DNA of 64,000 nucleotides, taken from assembly GCF_947502065.1 (NCBI RefSeq), contig NZ_CANMYE010000001.1, forward strand, positions 744,001-808,000. The letters are read 5' to 3'. Made by a program: the position numbers and the translations under genes. Shown here in pieces: positions 60,323 to 64,000 of the stretch. Numbering within the stretch: the first letter of the stretch is position 1; the number at the start of each line of letters is the position of its first letter. The notes beneath the pieces are model-generated. The model was not told the DNA's origin. It did no database searches and saw only the letters and a program-made list of their open reading frames with translations. Source of the DNA: an uncultured Pseudoteredinibacter sp. (GTDB taxonomy: Bacteria; Pseudomonadota; Gammaproteobacteria; Pseudomonadales; Cellvibrionaceae).

Positions 60323-63300
60323 ATGCGGCTAAAGTGCATTAAGCTAGCAGGTTTTAAATCGTTCGTAGATCCGACGACGGTTTCCTTTCCATCGAACCTG
60401 TGTGCCATTGTTGGTCCAAACGGTTGTGGTAAATCCAATACCATCGACGCAGTGCGTTGGGTAATGGGTGAATCTTCCGCGAAGAACCTTCGTGGCGAAT
60501 CCATGACTGACGTTATTTTTAACGGTTCTGGTGGTCGTAAGCCTGTCGGTCAGGCATCAATCGAGCTGATCTTTGATAACAGCGACGGCACCCTGGTGGG
60601 TGAGTATGCCGGTTACAGTGAGATTTCTGTAAAGCGTAAAGTAACCCGTGATGCCACCAATACCTATTATCTAAATGGCAACAAATGTCGCCGCCGTGAT
60701 ATTACCGATATTTTCCTAGGCACCGGCCTTGGCCCACGCAGCTACGCCATCATCGAGCAGGGTATGATTTCCCGCTTGATTGAGGCGAAACCTGAAGAGC
60801 TGCGAGTTTATATCGAAGAAGCCGCTGGTATTTCCAAATATAAAGAGCGTCGACGCGATACCGAAAACCGTATGCGCCGCACTATGGAAAACCTAGAGCG
60901 CTTAACCGATATTCGCGATGAGCTTGAGCGCCAGCTCTCCCGCTTAGAGCGTCAGTCTGTCGCTGCTGAAAAATATACCGAATTCAAAAAAGAAGAGCGT
61001 TTACTCAAGGCGCAATTGCAAGCGCTGCGGTTCCAATTGTTGGATGAACAGGCTAAGTCTAAGCAGGGGATTATCACAGAGCTAGAGCTTAAAGTTGAAT
61101 CCTTTGTCACTGACCAAGTAGGTAAAGATACTGAAATCGAAGAATACCGCCTACAGCATACTGAAATGGGCGATAAGTTTAATGAAGTTCAAGGTCGCTT
61201 TTATGCGCTAGGTTCTGAGATCGCTCGTATCGAGCAAAATATTCAGCATGCTCAATCTCGTTCGCAAGAGTTGCAACGTGATTTAGAGCAAACCGAACGC
61301 GATTGCAAAGAAGCTGAGCAGCATCTTCTCACCGACACAGAAAAAACCAAACAGTGGGAAGAAGAGCTACTTGAAATCGAGCCCGAATTGGAAATGATTA
61401 AAGCCGCCGAGGAAGATTCCGGTGACTTTTTGCAAACCGCTGAAGATGCCATGCAAGATTGGCAGATTGAGTGGGACAGCTTTAACCAAACAGCAGCCGA
61501 ACCCCGTCAGCGTGCAGAAGTTGAACAGTCCAAAATTCAGCACCTAGAGCAAGTTCAAAGCCGTTTGCTAGATCGCATTAAGCGCTTAGATGAAGAGCGC
61601 GGCAATTTACAATCTTCTGAGGTTGACGAAGAAATTGCCGAGTTAAGCGAGCGCATGGCTGAGCTGGATATTGATGCCGATGCAAAACGTGCTGCCGTTG
61701 AAGAAATGGGCGAAAGCATTAATGAACAGCGCGAGCAAAGTAATAGCGACAGCGAAACTTTGGATCAGTTGCGCAATCAGTTATCCAGCATGCGCGGTCG
61801 CCACGCTTCTTTAGAAGCTTTGCAGCAAGCCGCTATGGGGCAGCAGAATGAAGCGGTTAGTGAGTGGTTGAGCGAGCAAGGCCTGGCCGATAAACCTCGC
61901 CTTGCCGAGCAGCTACAAGTAGAAGCTGGCTGGGAAATGGCGGTAGAAACTGCTTTGGGTAATCATTTACAAGCTGTTTGTACTGATGGCATTGATGATA
62001 TCGCGGATGTATTTGCCAAGCTTGATCAAGGTGAGCTTGTCCTTCTTGATGCGAATAGCGGCAAAGCTGCAGTCGATTCGAAAAGCCTGGCTAACTTTGT
62101 CAGCGGCAGTGCTGATGTTAGCCACTTCTTAGCGAATGTTTTAGCGGCAGAGAATATCAGCGAAGCCTTGGCTATGCGTAGTAGCTTGTCGGCTGGCCAA
62201 TCTGTGATGACGAAAGAGGGTATCTGGGTTGGTGCCAACTGGATGCGCGTTGCCAAAGATAACGACGCTGCCTCCGGTGTTTTGGCTCGCAAACAAGAGC
62301 TAGAAGAGCTGACCGCCGCCATAGCCGAGCTGGAAGAACAGGTTGAGCAGCTGAGCGATGCTATGGAGCAGCGCCGCGACAATATTAAAGATTTAGAACA
62401 ACAGCGCGAAGCGAAACGTCGCGAAGCGGAAGATTTGAATCGCCGCTATGGCGAAATGCGCTCGCAGGTGAGTGCCAAGCAAGTGCAGGTTGAACAAACC
62501 AGCATGCGCCGCCAGCGTTTGGATAGTGAAATCACTGAAGCCAAAGAGCAAATGGATGCCGAGGCCGAGGCGCTATCTGAATCGCGTATGGTTCTGCAAG
62601 AAGCCATCGATGCGATGGAGCAGGATACCGATAAGCGCGAAGAGTTATTGGGTAAGCGCGATGAGTTGCGCGAGAAATTAGATCAGGCCCGCCAGCGCGC
62701 GCGTCATGATAAAGATCGCGGTCATGAGTTGGCGATACGCTACCAATCATTGCGTACTCAGTTAGACAGCATGCGCTCTGGTATCGAGCGTTTGCGTGAT
62801 CAGGTGCAGCGTTCACAAGATCGCCGCGAGCAGTTGCAGGCTACCCTTGGTGAAAACCGCGATCCGATTGAAGAATATAAGATGGAGCTCGAGGAGCGCC
62901 TAGAGGATCGTCTAAGTGTTGAAGGTGAGCTAGCGGATGCCCGCCGAGCGGTTGATGATGTTGAAGCAAAACTGCGCCAGATCGAACAAGACCGCAGCAA
63001 GGCTGAGCACGAAATACAATCGGTTCGTACGCGTCTAGAGCAAGAGCGTTTATTTACTCGCGAAGTAGAAGTTCAGCGCAGTACGGTAGAGACGCAGTTG
63101 GTCGACGATGGTTTCCATTTGCCAACTCTTTTAGAGCAGCTACCAGAAGATGCCGAAGAAAAAGCCATGGAAGAAGAGCTAGAGCGAATTGGAAATCGCA
63201 TTAGTCGTCTTGGCCCGATTAACTTGGCGGCGATCGACGAATACAAAACAGAGTCTGAGCGTAAAACCTATTTGGATACCCAGAATAAAGATCTGGAAGA

Positions 63301-63823
63301 TGCGCTAGAAACTCTGGAAAACGCCATCAAGAAAATTGATAAAGAAACACGCTCTCGCTTTAAAGAAACCTTTGATCAGGTGAATGAGAGTTTACAGGAG
63401 CTTTTCCCGAAAGTATTTGGTGGGGGACATGCTTATCTCGAGTTAACCGGCGATGATCTGTTGGATACCGGTATCGCCATTATGGCGCGCCCTCCAGGCA
63501 AGCGTAACAGTACCATCCATCTACTTTCCGGTGGTGAGAAGGCGCTAACGGCGATTGCTTTGGTATTCTCGATCTTCCGTTTGAATCCAGCACCGTTCTG
63601 TATTCTCGATGAGGTTGATGCACCATTGGATGATGCCAACGTGGGCCGTTACGCGCGTATGGTTGAAGAAATGTCCAAACACGTACAGTTTATTTATATC
63701 ACCCACAATAAGATTGCTATGGAAATGGCCCATCAGTTGTTGGGTGTTACCATGCATGAACCGGGTGTTTCCCGCTTAGTAAGCGTGGATGTTGATGAGG
63801 CCGCCGAACTGGCCGCCATGTAA
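60323..63823 (+). CDS. smc: Chromosome segregation ATPase SMC
   Basis: 1166 residues. N-terminal Walker A VGPNGCGKSNTIDAVRWVMG (residues about 30-49), coiled coil from residue 165 to about 500, and a hinge around residues 515-640 (LAEQLQVEAGWEMAVETALG, LDANSGKAAVDSKSL). Coiled coil returns to about residue 1000, then the C-terminal head with signature HLLSGGEKALTAIALVFSIF and Walker B PFCILDEVDAPLDDANVG. It belongs to the canonical SMC condensin for chromosome organisation. A zipA-like start follows 112 bp downstream, the usual gammaproteobacterial order. Confidence 0.96.
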   Translation: MRLKCIKLAGFKSFVDPTTVSFPSNLCAIVGPNGCGKSNTIDAVRWVMGESSAKNLRGESMTDVIFNGSGGRKPVGQASIELIFDNSDGTLVGEYAGYSEISVKRKVTRDATNTYYLNGNKCRRRDITDIFLGTGLGPRSYAIIEQGMISRLIEAKPEELRVYIEEAAGISKYKERRRDTENRMRRTMENLERLTDIRDELERQLSRLERQSVAAEKYTEFKKEERLLKAQLQALRFQLLDEQAKSKQGIITELELKVESFVTDQVGKDTEIEEYRLQHTEMGDKFNEVQGRFYALGSEIARIEQNIQHAQSRSQELQRDLEQTERDCKEAEQHLLTDTEKTKQWEEELLEIEPELEMIKAAEEDSGDFLQTAEDAMQDWQIEWDSFNQTAAEPRQRAEVEQSKIQHLEQVQSRLLDRIKRLDEERGNLQSSEVDEEIAELSERMAELDIDADAKRAAVEEMGESINEQREQSNSDSETLDQLRNQLSSMRGRHASLEALQQAAMGQQNEAVSEWLSEQGLADKPRLAEQLQVEAGWEMAVETALGNHLQAVCTDGIDDIADVFAKLDQGELVLLDANSGKAAVDSKSLANFVSGSADVSHFLANVLAAENISEALAMRSSLSAGQSVMTKEGIWVGANWMRVAKDNDAASGVLARKQELEELTAAIAELEEQVEQLSDAMEQRRDNIKDLEQQREAKRREAEDLNRRYGEMRSQVSAKQVQVEQTSMRRQRLDSEITEAKEQMDAEAEALSESRMVLQEAIDAMEQDTDKREELLGKRDELREKLDQARQRARHDKDRGHELAIRYQSLRTQLDSMRSGIERLRDQVQRSQDRREQLQATLGENRDPIEEYKMELEERLEDRLSVEGELADARRAVDDVEAKLRQIEQDRSKAEHEIQSVRTRLEQERLFTREVEVQRSTVETQLVDDGFHLPTLLEQLPEDAEEKAMEEELERIGNRISRLGPINLAAIDEYKTESERKTYLDTQNKDLEDALETLENAIKKIDKETRSRFKETFDQVNESLQELFPKVFGGGHAYLELTGDDLLDTGIAIMARPPGKRNSTIHLLSGGEKALTAIALVFSIFRLNPAPFCILDEVDAPLDDANVGRYARMVEEMSKHVQFIYITHNKIAMEMAHQLLGVTMHEPGVSRLVSVDVDEAAELAAM

Positions 63824-63935
63824 GAGATTGAACTTTTGCCCTTGAGTTTTTTCTATTAAACAAGGGGCAAAGTTGATTCCCGCTAGCTGCCAGGGGGGTG
63901 GCCGAAAGGGAAGAGATTGAGAGGCAAGAGAAAGG

Positions 63936-64000
63936 ATGAATTTCGATTTTGAAATGCAGCACGTATTGACCATTATTATCGTGCTGTTAATTGTTGGTGT
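63936..64000 (+). CDS. zipA: Start of a ZipA-like cell-division protein (cut by the right edge)
   Basis: From ATG 63936 the visible 21 residues begin MNFDFEMQHVLTIIIVLLIV, a short cytoplasm-facing or periplasmic start followed by one helix, as in ZipA, which tethers FtsZ to the inner membrane. ZipA directly after smc is the common arrangement, so the identity rests on synteny plus the N-terminal helix. Only the first 65 nucleotides are in the window. Confidence 0.65.
   Translation, partial: MNFDFEMQHVLTIIIVLLIVG

Noticed and set aside
61252..62816. Several minus-strand frames inside smc
   Set aside because: They are shadows caused by the coiled-coil codon pattern of smc.

Overview
The window reads as a stretch of chromosome from a free-living, probably marine gammaproteobacterium. 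Support for that: an smc gene followed by a zipA-like start, separate ccmH and ccmI genes, the yeaG-yeaH-ycgB stress operon, TonB and RND envelope systems, ArsH, and many acyl-CoA genes. Base composition and codon use look even, and I see no prophage, integrase, complete insertion sequence or CRISPR array. The exact genus cannot be fixed by eye.

Layout. 1-3190: a quinone-oxidoreductase-like gene cut by the left edge, a PepSY-type membrane protein, a bacterial globin and arsH, several with palindromic operator candidates. 3191-4860: an rtcB RNA-ligase unit, the most unusual part of the window. It has a strong promoter, a 12-codon leader ORF, mutually exclusive hairpins and an intrinsic terminator before rtcB. 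A small basic ORF overlaps the end of rtcB, and its reading frame runs without a stop codon into a second intrinsic terminator, so its mRNA should be non-stop. 4861-10252: an RND efflux pump with its adaptor, then a glutathione S-transferase. 10684-16004: an OprC-like copper receptor, a DUF533/TerB protein, an MtfA-like metallopeptidase carrying a SEC-C motif, a methyltransferase and a VanZ-like protein.

16148-23845: a self-contained regulated export system. A near-consensus sigma-54 promoter with an array of GGACA half-sites drives an HlyD-type adaptor, a MacB-type ATPase and two FtsX-type permeases. These are followed by a sigma-54 response regulator and its histidine kinase. 23949-29502: two tandem, divergent copies of a large secreted beta-propeller protein separated by a CATAGC hexanucleotide repeat.

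29684-47021: mostly fatty-acid and acyl-CoA metabolism. It holds three different acyl-CoA ligases, a FadB/FadJ-type fused hydratase/dehydrogenase, an acyl-CoA dehydrogenase with an SCP2 protein, a TesB-like thioesterase, and IclR and AraC regulators. A TGTTCC-N7-GGAACA operator lies between divergent acyl-CoA genes. A 13-bp direct repeat with 21-bp period lies just upstream of a -10 box before fadD, which is the geometry of an AraC activator site.

47131-57148: a second GST, the ycgB-yeaH-yeaG operon, an AT-rich gene-free stretch, an NmrA-like protein coupled to a previously missable 49-aa membrane ORF, a membrane-bound AraC regulator and an amidohydrolase. 57149-58120: a repeat-rich intergenic zone (a degenerate 290-bp tandem duplication, palindromes, and a cluster of hairpins that keep a TCCT-type loop while their stems covary) next to tRNA-Asp and tRNA-Val genes. 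58326-64000: ccmH, ccmI, smc and the first codons of a zipA-like gene.
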